From the NCBI RefSeq assembly GCF_013409425.1, contig NZ_JACCAC010000001.1, positions 3,224,001 to 3,288,000 on the forward strand: 64,000 nucleotides of DNA, written 5' to 3'. The DNA comes from Nocardioides perillae (lineage in GTDB: Bacteria > Actinomycetota > Actinomycetes > Propionibacteriales > Nocardioidaceae). Position numbers and translations under genes: made by a program. The notes under the pieces were generated by a model. The model saw nothing but the letters and a program-made list of their open reading frames with translations. It had not been told where the DNA came from and did not search any database. Each line of letters begins with the position of its first letter. Within the stretch, counting starts at the first letter, position 1. Shown here piece by piece: positions 49,469 to 58,039 of this stretch.

Positions 49469-49948
49469 ATGGACCTCGCCCGTCGGGCCGTGCTGCCCCT
49501 CCGCCTCCTGCTCGTCGTCGCCTTCGGGCTGCTGCTGCTCCTGCAGACCTTCTCGATCCCCGGTCAGCTGGCCTACGAGGCCGAGCAGGACCCGTCGGTC
49601 GGCGCGGAGCGGTGGGTCCTGCTCGCGGTCCTCGTCCTGGGGCTGGCCTGCGTCCAGGTCGTCATCGTCTGCACCTGGCGGCTGCTCGGGATGGTGCAGG
49701 CCGACCGCATCTTCAGCCCCGCGGCCTTCCGGTGGGTCGACGGGATCGTCGTCGCGGTCTTCGCGGGGTGCGCGCTGCTCACCGGACTCTTCCTGTGGGT
49801 CGGCTCCACCGCCGACGACCCCGGCGCACCGCTGCTGCTGCTGGTCGTGCTCACCGCCGCCGGCGTCCTCGCGCTGCTGATGGTGGTCATGCGCGCGCTG
49901 CTCGTGCAGGCGACCTCGCTGCGCACCGACCTCGACGCGGTGATCTGA
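49469..49948 (+). CDS. DUF2975 membrane protein
   Basis: 159 aa, four helices: LRLLLVVAFGLLLLLQTFSI, WVLLAVLVLGLACVQVVIVC, WVDGIVVAVFAGCALLTGLF and LLLLVVLTAAGVLALLMVVM. The loop WRLLGMVQADRIFSPAAFRW matches DUF2975, which nearly always precedes a small Cro/CI-like regulator, as here (next gene starts at the base after its stop). Role probably membrane sensing; not shown by sequence. Confidence 0.85.
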   Translation: MDLARRAVLPLRLLLVVAFGLLLLLQTFSIPGQLAYEAEQDPSVGAERWVLLAVLVLGLACVQVVIVCTWRLLGMVQADRIFSPAAFRWVDGIVVAVFAGCALLTGLFLWVGSTADDPGAPLLLLVVLTAAGVLALLMVVMRALLVQATSLRTDLDAVI

Positions 49949-50260
49949 GTGGCGATCGTGGTGCGCATCGACGTCGAGCTCGCCCGCCGCAAGATGGGGG
50001 TCGGCGAGTTCGCCGAGGCCGTGGGCCTCACCCCGGCCAACGTGGCGGTGCTCAAGAACGGCCGCGCCAAGGCGGTGCGCTTCTCCACCCTGGAGTCGAT
50101 GTGCCGCGTGCTCGGCTGCCAGCCCGGCGACCTGCTCGAGTGGGTGCCCGACGAGGACGAGGAGCGCGACGAGGAGGACGACGAGGACGCCCCGGGCGAG
50201 CACCACCCTGGGCGCGACGCACGGCGCACGAGGCCCCCGCGAGGGCCCGCGAGGCGCTAG
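49949..50260 (+). CDS. XRE/YozG-type helix-turn-helix regulator
   Basis: 103 aa from a GTG immediately after the DUF2975 stop. The helix-turn-helix reads RKMGVGEFAEAVGLTPANVA then VLKNGRAKAVRFSTLESMCR and ends CQPGDLLEWVPDE, matching the small Cro/CI (YozG) group paired with DUF2975. The acidic and basic tail (about residues 72-103) is an extension past the usual end. Probably an autoregulator acting at the A+T-rich promoter patch. Confidence 0.88.
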   Translation: MAIVVRIDVELARRKMGVGEFAEAVGLTPANVAVLKNGRAKAVRFSTLESMCRVLGCQPGDLLEWVPDEDEERDEEDDEDAPGEHHPGRDARRTRPPRGPARR

Positions 50261-50305
50261 GTTGCGCTGACGGCGCCGTCGGGGCGCCCGACGACGGGGG
50301 TCGCC

Positions 50306-50734
50306 GTGGCACGTCTGGCCATCGTGGTGGGACCACTGGTCCTGGCACTCTGGATCTTCTGCCTGGTCGGCGTGCTGACCAGCCGCGACGACGACGTGCG
50401 GCTGCTGCCCCGCTGGGGCTGGCTGCTCGCCGTGCTGCTCTTCCCCTTCGTCGGGTCGGTGGTGTGGCTGGCCTTCGGGCGCCCGGTGCGTGACCGCCCC
50501 CGCCGCGGGGAGCGCTCGCAACCGGCCTTCCCGGAGTACGACCGCCCGGGCCGGATGGCGGCCAGCGACCCCGCAGCCGACGAGGCCTTCCTGCGCCGGG
50601 TGCGCGAGCGCGCCGAGGAGCAGCGCCGGCGCGCGGCCGAGCAGCGGCGTGTCGAGGAGCAGCGGCGTGCCGAGGAGCAGCGCGGGACCGAGGACGACGA
50701 CCCCCAGACGGCGGCGTACCCTGACGGGTCGTGA
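50306..50734 (+). CDS. PLDc_N-type small membrane protein
   Basis: 142 aa. Two helices, [21 protein letters not shown] and the PLDc_N segment [20 protein letters not shown] with WLAFGRP, then a charged helical tail (residues about 70-142) rich in [19 protein letters not shown], likely a coiled coil. Function unknown. Its stop overlaps the fumarase GTG, so they share a transcript. Confidence 0.72.
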   Translation: MARLAIVVGPLVLALWIFCLVGVLTSRDDDVRLLPRWGWLLAVLLFPFVGSVVWLAFGRPVRDRPRRGERSQPAFPEYDRPGRMAASDPAADEAFLRRVRERAEEQRRRAAEQRRVEEQRRAEEQRGTEDDDPQTAAYPDGS

Positions 50735-52428
50735 GCACCCCTGAGTTCCGCTGGTCCGACCTGCTGCCCACCGGCCCGGACCCCACGCCGTACCGCCTGG
50801 TGACCACCGAGGGCGTCTCGACCCACGAGGTCGAGGTCGGCGGCGAGACCCGCACCTTCCTGCAGGTGGAGCCCGAGGCGATCCGGCGGCTCACGGCCGA
50901 GGCGATGCACGACATCAGCCACTACCTGCGCCCGGCGCACCTCGCGCAGCTGCGCCGGATCATCGACGACCCCGAGGCGTCGGGCAACGACCGCTTCGTG
51001 GCGCTCGACCTGCTGAAGAACGTCAACATCTCCGCCGGCGGTGTGCTGCCGATGTGCCAGGACACCGGCACCGCGATCGTCATGGGCAAGAAGTCGGAGG
51101 GCGTGCTCACGGGCGCCGACGACGCCGAGGCGATCAGCCGCGGGGTCTTCGACGCCTACACGCAGCTCAACCTGCGCTACTCCCAGCTCGCGCCGCTCAC
51201 GACCTACGAGGAGAAGAACACCGGGTCCAACCTGCCGGCGCAGATCGAGCTCTACTCGACGCCGGGGGCCTCCGGGCAGCCGGAGTACAGGTTCCTCTTC
51301 ATGGCCAAGGGCGGCGGCTCGGCCAACAAGTCCTTCCTCTTCCAGGAGACGAAGGCGATCCTCAACCCGCAGCGGATGCTGCAGTTCCTCGACGAGAAGA
51401 TCCGCTCGCTCGGCACCGCCGCGTGCCCGCCCTACCACCTGGCGGTGGTCATCGGCGGCACCAGCGCGGAGTTCGCGCTGAAGACCGCGAAGCTGGCCTC
51501 GGCGCACTACCTCGACGAGCTGCCGACCGAGGGCTCGATGGACGCCCACGGCTTCCGCGACGTCGAGCTGGAGCAGCAGGTCTTCGAGCTGACCCAGTCG
51601 TTCGGCATCGGCGCGCAGTTCGGCGGCAAGTACTTCTGCCACGACGTCCGGGTCGTGCGGCTGCCCCGCCACGGCGCCTCCTGCCCGGTGGCGATCGCGG
51701 TGTCCTGCTCGGCCGACCGCCAGGCGCGCGGCAAGATCACCGCGGAGGGCGTCTTCCTCGAGCAGCTCGAGACCGACCCGGCGCAGTACATGCCCGACGC
51801 CGGGGTCGCCGAGACGATCGAGGGCGGCGAGGTCGTCCCGATCGACCTGCGGCGCCCGATGGCCGAGATCCTGGCCGAGCTGCGCAAGCATCCCGTGAAG
51901 ACCCGGCTGTCGCTGACCGGCCCGCTCGTGGTGGCGCGCGACATCGCGCACGCCAAGATCAAGGAGCGCCTCGACGCCGGCGAGGAGATGCCCGCCTACC
52001 TGCGCGACCACCCCGTCTACTACGCAGGCCCTGCCAAGACCCCCGAGGGCATGGCGTCGGGCTCCTTCGGGCCGACGACCGCGGGCCGGATGGACTCCTA
52101 CGTCGAGCAGTTCCAGGCCGCGGGCGGCTCGATGGTGATGCTCGCGAAGGGCAACCGGTCGAAGGCCGTGACCGACGCCTGCGCGGCGCACGGCGGCTTC
52201 TACCTCGGCTCCATCGGCGGCCCGGCCGCGCGCCTGGCACAGGACTGCATCAAGAGCCAGGAGGTGCTGGAGTACCCCGAGCTCGGCATGGAGGCGGTCT
52301 GGAAGATCGAGGTCGAGGACTTCCCGGCCTTCATCGTCGTCGACGACCAGGGCAACGACTTCTTCACCGACCCCGGCGGCACCGTCACCGTGCCGCTGTC
52401 GGGCATCCGGGTGCGCTCGGCGCAGTAG
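50731..52428 (+). CDS. class I fumarate hydratase
   Basis: 565 aa. A [4Fe-4S] fumarase (FumA/B type): [20 protein letters not shown] with its cluster Cys, [69 protein letters not shown] and [18 protein letters not shown]. Converts fumarate and malate in the TCA cycle; oxygen-sensitive. GTG start overlaps the previous stop. A separate class II fumarase is at 59993. Confidence 0.94.
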   Translation: MSTPEFRWSDLLPTGPDPTPYRLVTTEGVSTHEVEVGGETRTFLQVEPEAIRRLTAEAMHDISHYLRPAHLAQLRRIIDDPEASGNDRFVALDLLKNVNISAGGVLPMCQDTGTAIVMGKKSEGVLTGADDAEAISRGVFDAYTQLNLRYSQLAPLTTYEEKNTGSNLPAQIELYSTPGASGQPEYRFLFMAKGGGSANKSFLFQETKAILNPQRMLQFLDEKIRSLGTAACPPYHLAVVIGGTSAEFALKTAKLASAHYLDELPTEGSMDAHGFRDVELEQQVFELTQSFGIGAQFGGKYFCHDVRVVRLPRHGASCPVAIAVSCSADRQARGKITAEGVFLEQLETDPAQYMPDAGVAETIEGGEVVPIDLRRPMAEILAELRKHPVKTRLSLTGPLVVARDIAHAKIKERLDAGEEMPAYLRDHPVYYAGPAKTPEGMASGSFGPTTAGRMDSYVEQFQAAGGSMVMLAKGNRSKAVTDACAAHGGFYLGSIGGPAARLAQDCIKSQEVLEYPELGMEAVWKIEVEDFPAFIVVDDQGNDFFTDPGGTVTVPLSGIRVRSAQ

Positions 52429-52435
52429 GCCGCGC

Positions 52436-52750
52436 TCAGGCCTCCCGGTCGGTGTCGCCCTCGGGCGCCGCCTTGCCGTCGTGGTCGATGCCGGTGCGCT
52501 CGGCGTTGCCGGGCGGGATCGAGTTCGGCCCGACGCCGCCCTCCTGCGTGCCCTCTGCGTCGGCCGTGGGCTGACCCGCGACGGACTGCGAGTCGCTCAC
52601 CGGCTCGCCGGCGTCGTCGAGGTTCTGCACGTTCGAGCGCTGCTCGCCCGCGTCGCCCTGGTCGGGCTGCTCCACCGCGGGACCGCCGTGGAGGGCGTCG
52701 AAGGTGTCGGCGGCGCTGCTCTGCTGGTCCTGCTCGGCCGGGTCGGCCAC
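52436..52750 (-). CDS. hypothetical acidic, disordered protein
   Basis: 104 aa from GTG 52750 with AGGAGG 4 nt upstream. Almost no hydrophobic core; rich in D, E, G, Q, S and P (DPAEQDQQSSAADTFDALHG, NVQNLDDAGEPVSDSQSVAG). Probably intrinsically disordered. No family recognised. Convergent with the fumarase gene and divergent from the DUF427 gene. Confidence 0.55.
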   Translation of the reverse strand: MADPAEQDQQSSAADTFDALHGGPAVEQPDQGDAGEQRSNVQNLDDAGEPVSDSQSVAGQPTADAEGTQEGGVGPNSIPPGNAERTGIDHDGKAAPEGDTDREA

Positions 52751-52773
52751 GGGTCCTCCTGTGGTGGTCTGGC

Positions 52774-52779
52774 TACCTT
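52774..52779 (+). promoter_or_regulatory. -10 element (TACCTT) of leaderless DUF427 promoter
   Basis: TACCTT ends 6 nt before the ATG at 52786. Confidence 0.45.
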
Positions 52780-52785
52780 CGTGCC

Positions 52786-53295
52786 ATGTACCCACCGCCG
52801 CGCGATCCCGTGCGCCCCGGCCAGCGCTCGGTCTGGGACTTCCCCCGCCCGCCCGCGCTCGAGCGCACCGGCGAGAGCGTCGAGGTGTGGCTCGGCGACG
52901 TGCGCATCGCCCGCACCGCCGACGCGCTCGTCGTCCTCGAGACGAGCCACCCACCGACCTACTACCTGCCGCCTGACGCCTTCGTCGACGGCGCGCTGCG
53001 CCCCGCACCGGGCTCGTCGCACTGCGAGTGGAAGGGCCGTGCCGCCTACCTCGACCTGCTGGGCGGCGAGCCGCTCGGCACCGCGGTGGCGGAGCGGGCC
53101 GCGTGGACCTATCCCGACCCGACCGAGCGCTTCGCCGCGCTGGCCGACCACGTCGCGCTCTACCCCGCCGCGGTCGACCGCTGCCTCGTCGAGGGCGTCG
53201 AGGTGGTGCCGCAGCCGGGCGGGTTCTACGGCGGCTGGATCGTGCCCTGGGTCGCCGGGCCCTTCAAGGGTGCGCCGGGGACCCACGGCTGGTGA
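52786..53295 (+). CDS. DUF427 protein
   Basis: 169 aa, one DUF427 domain: SVWDFPRPPALERTGESVEV, RTADALVVLETSHPPTYYLP, SHCEWKGRAAYLDL and FYGGWIVPWVAGPFKGAPG. The family is a small beta-rich domain of unknown function, widespread in actinobacteria; nucleotide or cofactor binding has been suggested but not shown. Leaderless start. Confidence 0.85.
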   Translation: MYPPPRDPVRPGQRSVWDFPRPPALERTGESVEVWLGDVRIARTADALVVLETSHPPTYYLPPDAFVDGALRPAPGSSHCEWKGRAAYLDLLGGEPLGTAVAERAAWTYPDPTERFAALADHVALYPAAVDRCLVEGVEVVPQPGGFYGGWIVPWVAGPFKGAPGTHGW

Positions 53296-53304
53296 GCCGA
53301 CCGG

Positions 53305-54729
53305 TCAGACCGCGACGTTGAGGTCGAGGCCGTGGCCCCACCCGCCGACGACGGCGAGCGCCACGACCGCGAGGGTGCCCGCGGCCAGCAGCCACGTCGT
53401 ACGCCGGTCGGTGGCGGACGGCGCGCGTCGACGTCCCCGCGCCGCGCCGGCGACCGGGGGGAGGGCGAGCGCGGCGACGAGCGCGGTGAGGGCGAGCAGC
53501 GACGGGTAGGCCCAGTCGAAGTCCATGCCGCTGTGGAGCAGCAGGACCAGCAGCGTGGCGGCCGCGCCGGCGTGGACGAGGTCGCCGCTGCGCACCGCAC
53601 GGGGCAGGGCGCGCGCCACCGCGAGGCACGTCGCCCCGAGCAGGAGGAGCAGCGGCATCGTCAGCAGCAGGCCGCCGTCGGAGAGCGCCTGCAGGTAGCC
53701 GTTGTGGGCGTAGGCGGTGTCGACGGCGTCGCGCTTGGTCGTCGCCGCCTCGACGGCGCTGTCGAAGCCGTTGGGGCCGGAGCCGACCAGCGGGCGGTCG
53801 AGGAAGACCTCCCAGGCGCGTCGCCAGTCCTCGAGGCGCTGCACGCCGTTGCCGACGAAGCTCCCGGCCCGCTCCTCGGTGCCGGCGGTGGGCGAGACCC
53901 GCTCCGGGAAGAACGGCGGGCCGCTCAGCGCGACCGTCACGCCCCACGAGAGCGTGGCGGCGGCCGCCAGGCGGGCGCTGCGGCGCAACCGCGTGCCGCG
54001 CGGCCCCAGGACGACGGCGACCAGCAGGAGGAGCACACCGAGGGCGAGCCCGATCTGCGAGCCGCGGCTGGTCGACCACACGGTGCCGGCCACGGCGAGC
54101 GGGGCGACGGCCCACCCGAGCAGCGCCCAGGGCCGGTGGCCGTGCGCAGCGGCGGCGAGCGCGAGGACCGCACCGGCAGCGAGGAAGGTGCCGGCCTGGT
54201 TGTGCCAGTAGAACGTGCCCTGGAAGAGCGCCGTGGGGTCCTGACGGCCCCAGAAGGCGAGCCAGCCCTGGTTGAGCTGCAGGCCCGCCGCGGCGAGCAG
54301 CGCGGTGAGCAGCAGCCCGCGGCGCAGCGCGGTGGTGGCCCAGGCCCAGGCGAGCAGCCCGAGCACGGCGGCGTAGCCGTGCGCGGCGGCCTCGTCCACG
54401 CCCGCGGTGCCGCTCGGGGCGAGCAGCACCACGCCCCAGGCAGCCGCGCCGAGGGCGAGCACGAGGACGGTCGCAGCCCGCGGCGCCCGCTCCCAGGGCC
54501 GCACCAGCGCGACCGCGAGCAGCAGCAGCGCCGCGCCGACCGCGAGCACCCGTGGCTCGCGCCCGCCGGTCCCCCAGGTCAGGCCGGTCGCCCACCACGC
54601 GAGGGTGGCCACCACCGCGGCATCGGCGGCGAGGGACGACCACCCGGGCCGTGCCCGCCGTGGCGTGGGGGCGGGCGCCGGCCGGGGGCGGGCTAGAACC
54701 GTGCGGACGGGCTCGTGCACCAGGGTCAC
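53305..54729 (-). CDS. O-antigen ligase/polymerase-like membrane protein
   Basis: 474 aa with about eleven to twelve helices. The Wzy_C/O-antigen-ligase pattern is visible: FYWHNQAGTFLAAGAVLALA, WSTSRGSQIGLALGVLLLLV, RRAWEVFLDRPLVGSGPNGF and DTAYAHNGYLQALSDGGLLL. Such proteins join or polymerise glycans at the outer membrane-facing side. It is isolated from any glycosyltransferase cluster. Start GTG 54729 chosen; GTG 54720 or 54759 possible. Confidence 0.8.
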   Translation of the reverse strand: MTLVHEPVRTVLARPRPAPAPTPRRARPGWSSLAADAAVVATLAWWATGLTWGTGGREPRVLAVGAALLLLAVALVRPWERAPRAATVLVLALGAAAWGVVLLAPSGTAGVDEAAAHGYAAVLGLLAWAWATTALRRGLLLTALLAAAGLQLNQGWLAFWGRQDPTALFQGTFYWHNQAGTFLAAGAVLALAAAAHGHRPWALLGWAVAPLAVAGTVWSTSRGSQIGLALGVLLLLVAVVLGPRGTRLRRSARLAAAATLSWGVTVALSGPPFFPERVSPTAGTEERAGSFVGNGVQRLEDWRRAWEVFLDRPLVGSGPNGFDSAVEAATTKRDAVDTAYAHNGYLQALSDGGLLLTMPLLLLLGATCLAVARALPRAVRSGDLVHAGAAATLLVLLLHSGMDFDWAYPSLLALTALVAALALPPVAGAARGRRRAPSATDRRTTWLLAAGTLAVVALAVVGGWGHGLDLNVAV

Positions 54730-54801
54730 AGCCGGGGTCTCGGCCCGAGGCGGGGCCACCTTGAGCGTTTCGTCGTCGCCCGGTGCGGGGAGGCTGCGCC
54801 C

Positions 54802-56628
54802 GTGACCGGGCCCTTCACCCTCGACGTGCGGCCCGACGCCGTGCGCGCGTCGGCGAAGCGGCTCGACGAGGCCGCGCAGGTGTGCGCGCGCCACGGCCGA
54901 CGGCTGGCGACCGCACCCGAGCGGTGGCGCGACGGGTGGCGCTCCGGCACCGCCCGCACGGTCGGGGCGCAGGTGCGGAGCCTGGCCGAGCACCTCGAGA
55001 CGGCCGCCACGGACCTGGAGGCCGCCTCGACCACGCTCGCGGGGCTCGCCGAGACCTACGAGGTGGCGCTGACCGAGGACCTGCCGGCGCTGCACGCCCG
55101 CTGGCGTCGGGCCCAGGCGGCCTACGACGACGCGGTCGCCGACGCCCGACGTGACCGCGACCGGGCGCTGGACGGCAGCGACCTCGAGGGCGGGGCCCGG
55201 CGGATGCTGCAGCACGACCTCGACGACGGGCTCCGGGCGGCGACCGGCGCGGCGGGTGTGGCGCTCTCCCGGGCGCAGACGGCGATCCTCGCCGACGTCG
55301 AGGCGCTGCGGACGCGGCTGGCGCGGCGTACGACCGAGGCCTCCGACGCACTGGCGGGCGCGGTGCGGGTGCCCGTGCCGCCCGCCCTGGTGCAAGCGCA
55401 CCTCACGGTGCGGGGCAACCTGCTGTCGAGTCCCCTCGTCGACCTGCTGGGCCCGCTCGGCCGGCTGGTCGACGAGGCGCAGGAGCGGCTCGACGGGCCC
55501 CTCGACCGGCTCCGCGAGGAGCTCGAGGACCCGCCCGGCGACGTCGCGGCGCTCGACGACCTGCTCGCCCGGGCCCGGGAGCTGGGCGTGCCGCCGCCGC
55601 AGTACGCCGGCGCGCTCGAGGCCTTCTGGCAGCGGACGGCCGCCGAGGCCGCCGGCATCGACCTCGACGCGTGGGACCCGGCGCGCGGCGCCGACGCCAA
55701 TCGCGCTGCCATCGAGGCGGTCTACCGCTACTACGGCGACCTCTACCTCGCCGACCCCGACCTGCAGTGGGCCGGCATGGCCAACATGATCGGTCCGTCC
55801 TTCGCCGCCGGCTTCCTCGACCTCGCGCTCTTCCGGCGCCTCGCCGAGCAGGCCACCGACCTGCCGCCTCCGCTCGACCAGGGCGTCCCGCCCGAGCTGC
55901 GCGACCTCGCCGACCTGCCCGAGGACGAGCTGCGCTACTTCGAGACCAGCTTCTTGTCGATGCAGAAGGAGATCTTCCTCGACCAAGGCACCATGCACCA
56001 GGCGTACGTCGACGGCGGCCTGGACGCGATCCGGGAGCTGGCGGCCGCGCGGGTCGTCGACCGGAGCATGGTGCGCGCCTGGGAGCGGCTCGCGACCGGC
56101 CGGCCCGACCTGGTCGAGCAGGCCAACGAGCGCTTCCTGAGGCGCGAGCAGCTCGACGTCATCGACGACGACTACCAGCGGATGCGGGCGCACGCCCCGA
56201 GCGGCGAGGCGGTCACGTGGCTGATGACGCTCATCGGCACGCCGTCGATCCCGGGCGCCCGGGGCTACGCCGACCGGTTCCCGCTGCGAGTGCCGGTCGA
56301 GACCCCGGGCCCCGAGCGCCTCGGCACGCCGCGCCGCATCTTCGGTCAGGACGTGCCGTCGGTGTCCATCGACAACCCCGCGCAGGTGCGGGTCGAGGTC
56401 ACCACACCGCTGCCCCACGGCAACATCGCCGACTTCGACGACCGGTGGCGGCTCATCACCCGGGACACCCTGCCGGCCTACCAGGCGCTGCTGCGCGACG
56501 ACCCGCAGCGGGCCCGGGACCTCGTCGCTGCCGACGTCGCCGACCGCATCGGCGACTACCGTCTGCACCGCCAGGTGGACGACATCCTGGCGCAGCTGAC
56601 CGAGTGGGACGTCGATGTGGACCAGTGA
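54802..56628 (+). CDS. large WXG/LXG-type protein with uncharacterised C-terminal domain
   Basis: 608 aa from GTG 54802, with GGGAGG 8 nt upstream. No signal peptide. The N-terminal about 110 residues form a helix-turn-helix bundle with W46-R-S-G49 at the turn (ERWRDGWRSG), like WXG100/LXG domains used by type VII secretion. A coiled-coil stretch (to about 200) and a helical middle part follow. The C-terminal region (about 300-608) has distinctive text: RYYGDLYLADPDLQWAGMAN, FETSFLSMQKEIFLDQGTM, FLRREQLDVIDDDYQRMRA, GTPSIPGARGYADRF and TTPLPHGNIADFDDRWRLI. I do not recognise this domain; it is vaguely like DUF2515. First gene of a three-gene operon. Confidence 0.7.
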   Translation: MTGPFTLDVRPDAVRASAKRLDEAAQVCARHGRRLATAPERWRDGWRSGTARTVGAQVRSLAEHLETAATDLEAASTTLAGLAETYEVALTEDLPALHARWRRAQAAYDDAVADARRDRDRALDGSDLEGGARRMLQHDLDDGLRAATGAAGVALSRAQTAILADVEALRTRLARRTTEASDALAGAVRVPVPPALVQAHLTVRGNLLSSPLVDLLGPLGRLVDEAQERLDGPLDRLREELEDPPGDVAALDDLLARARELGVPPPQYAGALEAFWQRTAAEAAGIDLDAWDPARGADANRAAIEAVYRYYGDLYLADPDLQWAGMANMIGPSFAAGFLDLALFRRLAEQATDLPPPLDQGVPPELRDLADLPEDELRYFETSFLSMQKEIFLDQGTMHQAYVDGGLDAIRELAAARVVDRSMVRAWERLATGRPDLVEQANERFLRREQLDVIDDDYQRMRAHAPSGEAVTWLMTLIGTPSIPGARGYADRFPLRVPVETPGPERLGTPRRIFGQDVPSVSIDNPAQVRVEVTTPLPHGNIADFDDRWRLITRDTLPAYQALLRDDPQRARDLVAADVADRIGDYRLHRQVDDILAQLTEWDVDVDQ

Positions 56629-57259
56629 GGGCAGGCGGGGGCGCCGGGCGACGTGTGCCGGGCTCGTCGCGACGGTGGCGACCGTGGTGGTCGTGGCGAC
56701 AGGAGGGTGCAGCGTGGAGACGACCGGACCGGCCGACGCCGAGGAGCGCGCCGCCGAGCGGGTGCTGGCCGAGGGCCTCGTCGTGGACCTCGCCGACCCG
56801 CCCACGCGCGAGGAGCTCGCGCTCCCAGACGGTGTGTCGTCGACCGTCCTGCAGACCGAGGACGAGACGCCGGCCGAGGTGACCGTGCGGTTCTCCGACG
56901 GCGGCGAGCTGGTCGTGCCCGCCTACGCGGTGGTGGTCGACAGCCTCGGCCCGGAAGCACCGCCGACCAGCCTCGCCCTCGCGCGCGTCGACCTGTCGCC
57001 GGCCGAGCTCGCGGACGTGCTCGCCTCGGCCGTCGCCGAGCTCGGGGCCGACGAGGCGGCGGTCGCGGCCTACCTCGACGCCGTGCCCCGTGCCGGCTCG
57101 CGCGAGGGCGACCTCATCCGCGCGATCCCGACGCGCTACGACGGTCGCGAGGAGCTGGTGCTCGACGTCGTGACCACCCAGGCCGAGGGCCGGATCCGCG
57201 TCAACTACCTCGTGGCCTGGGGCGAGGAGACCGCTCCCGTGCCCGGCTCGGAGGGGTGA
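56615..57259 (+). CDS. putative lipoprotein of the WXG operon
   Basis: 214 aa; the ATG overlaps the previous gene's end by 14 bp. An N-terminal basic stretch and hydrophobic run (VATVATVVVVATGGC) end in a Cys at 32, a weak lipobox, so it may be an exported lipoprotein. The mature part is acidic and mixed alpha-beta (AERVLAEGLVVDLADPPTRE, VTVRFSDGGELVVPAYAVVV, YLDAVPRAGSREGDLIRAIP, LVLDVVTTQAEGRIRVNYLV). No family recognised. Sandwiched between two WXG-type genes. Confidence 0.65.
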   Translation: MWTSEGRRGRRATCAGLVATVATVVVVATGGCSVETTGPADAEERAAERVLAEGLVVDLADPPTREELALPDGVSSTVLQTEDETPAEVTVRFSDGGELVVPAYAVVVDSLGPEAPPTSLALARVDLSPAELADVLASAVAELGADEAAVAAYLDAVPRAGSREGDLIRAIPTRYDGREELVLDVVTTQAEGRIRVNYLVAWGEETAPVPGSEG

Positions 57260-57262
57260 GCC

Positions 57263-57556
57263 GTGGCCGGTGACGAGCTCTTCGTCGACCCCGCCGTCGT
57301 CGACGGGGTGCGTGACGAGCTGAGCCGTCGCGGCGCCGACCTCGACGCGCTGCCCGCGGCTCTCGCCCGCACCGTCGAGCGGGCGCTCGAGGGCGCCGGC
57401 GAGTTCGCGGACTCGCTGGCCGTGGGAGCGACGACGCTCGAGCTGTCCTGGGGTGCGTCCTTCGAGGCCACCGCCCGTTCCCTCGGCAACGTCGCCGCCA
57501 ACGTGGGCGGCTCCACCGTCGACCTCCGGGCCGTCGACCTCGACCTCTCCGGCTGA
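57263..57556 (+). CDS. small WXG100/ESAT-6-like protein
   Basis: 97 aa from GTG 57263, 3 nt after the previous stop. Helix (FVDPAVVDGVRDELSRRGAD), turn and second helix, with W63-G64 (LELSWGASFEATARSLGNVA) near the middle, the size and layout of WXG100 proteins, although the classic WxG is WG here. No YxxxD/E export signal is clear near the C-terminus. May form a helical dimer with the large WXG protein. It ends 4 bp before the repeat array. Confidence 0.6.
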   Translation: MAGDELFVDPAVVDGVRDELSRRGADLDALPAALARTVERALEGAGEFADSLAVGATTLELSWGASFEATARSLGNVAANVGGSTVDLRAVDLDLSG

Positions 57557-57560
57557 CCCC

Positions 57561-57870
57561 GTCGCGGGGTCACGCGCTGGACTCGCGTCGAGGGGGCGTG
57601 CGCTGCGCTCGCGTCGAGGGGTCGCGCGCTGGCTGGTGTCGAGGGGTCGCGCGCTGGGCTGGCGTCGAGGGGTCACGCGCTGCGCTCGCGTCGAGGGGTC
57701 GCGCGCTGGGCTGGCGCCGAGGGGTCACGTGCTGCGCTGGTGCCGAGGGGTCGCGCGCTGCGCTCGCGTCGAGGGGTCACGGGCTGGGCTGGTGTCGAGG
57801 GGTCACACGCTGCGCTCGCGCCGAGGGGTCAGGCGCTGCGCTGGTGTCGAGGGGTCACGCGCTGGGGCGC
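57561..57870 (+). repeat. left array of about 12 tandem 26-bp repeats
   Basis: Head-to-tail units, nearly all exactly 26 bp, each starting GTCGAGGGGTC (or GCCGAGGGGTC) then CGCGCTG and a variable GGCTGGY/CGCTCGC end. Unit starts: 57561, 57587, 57613 (25 bp), 57638, 57664, 57690, 57716, 57742, 57768, 57794, 57820, 57846 (partial). No spacers, so it is not CRISPR. All three plus-strand frames stay open through it because 26 is not a multiple of 3 and no stops arise. Confidence 0.92.
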
Positions 57871-57879
57871 TCGGGTCGT

Positions 57880-57907
57880 CCGGGGAGGCCCGCAGAGGCC
57901 GCCCCGG
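57880..57907. terminator. hairpin after the left array
   Basis: CCGGGG/CCCCGG and GGCC/GGCC arms with one mismatch and a 6-nt CGCAGA loop. The GAGGCCCGCAGAGGCC centre resembles the REP-like element at 8006. It could terminate the WXG operon before the nuclease leader. Confidence 0.45.
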
Positions 57908-57930
57908 GCTGGCTGGCAGAGCCTGGTCTG

Positions 57931-58039
57931 CGCCACTTCCCGTCCACAGGCGACCGTCGTGGATCCGTTCTCCACAGGGCGATCCGGGCGGTTCTCGAGG
58001 CGCGCGGGACTGTCGGTGGCAGGTGGTTGAGTAGGGGGT
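57931..58039 (+). promoter_or_regulatory. conserved leader of the DUF222-HNH gene (copy 2)
   Basis: Shares, in the same order, CCACTTC, CGTCCACAGGCG, GGATCCGTT, CACAGGGCGATC, GACTGTCGGTGG and TGGTTGAGT with the leader at 3948-4043. A DnaA-box-like TTCTCCACA lies at 57968-57976. The block spacing is kept except for short insertions. It ends in a GTAGGGGGT before the ATG that may act as a ribosome site. Confidence 0.72.

Noticed and set aside
53305..56805. 1166-aa minus-strand open frame
   Set aside because: Only its last 475 codons have membrane-protein character; the rest is antisense to the WXG-type gene and reads as low-complexity shadow.
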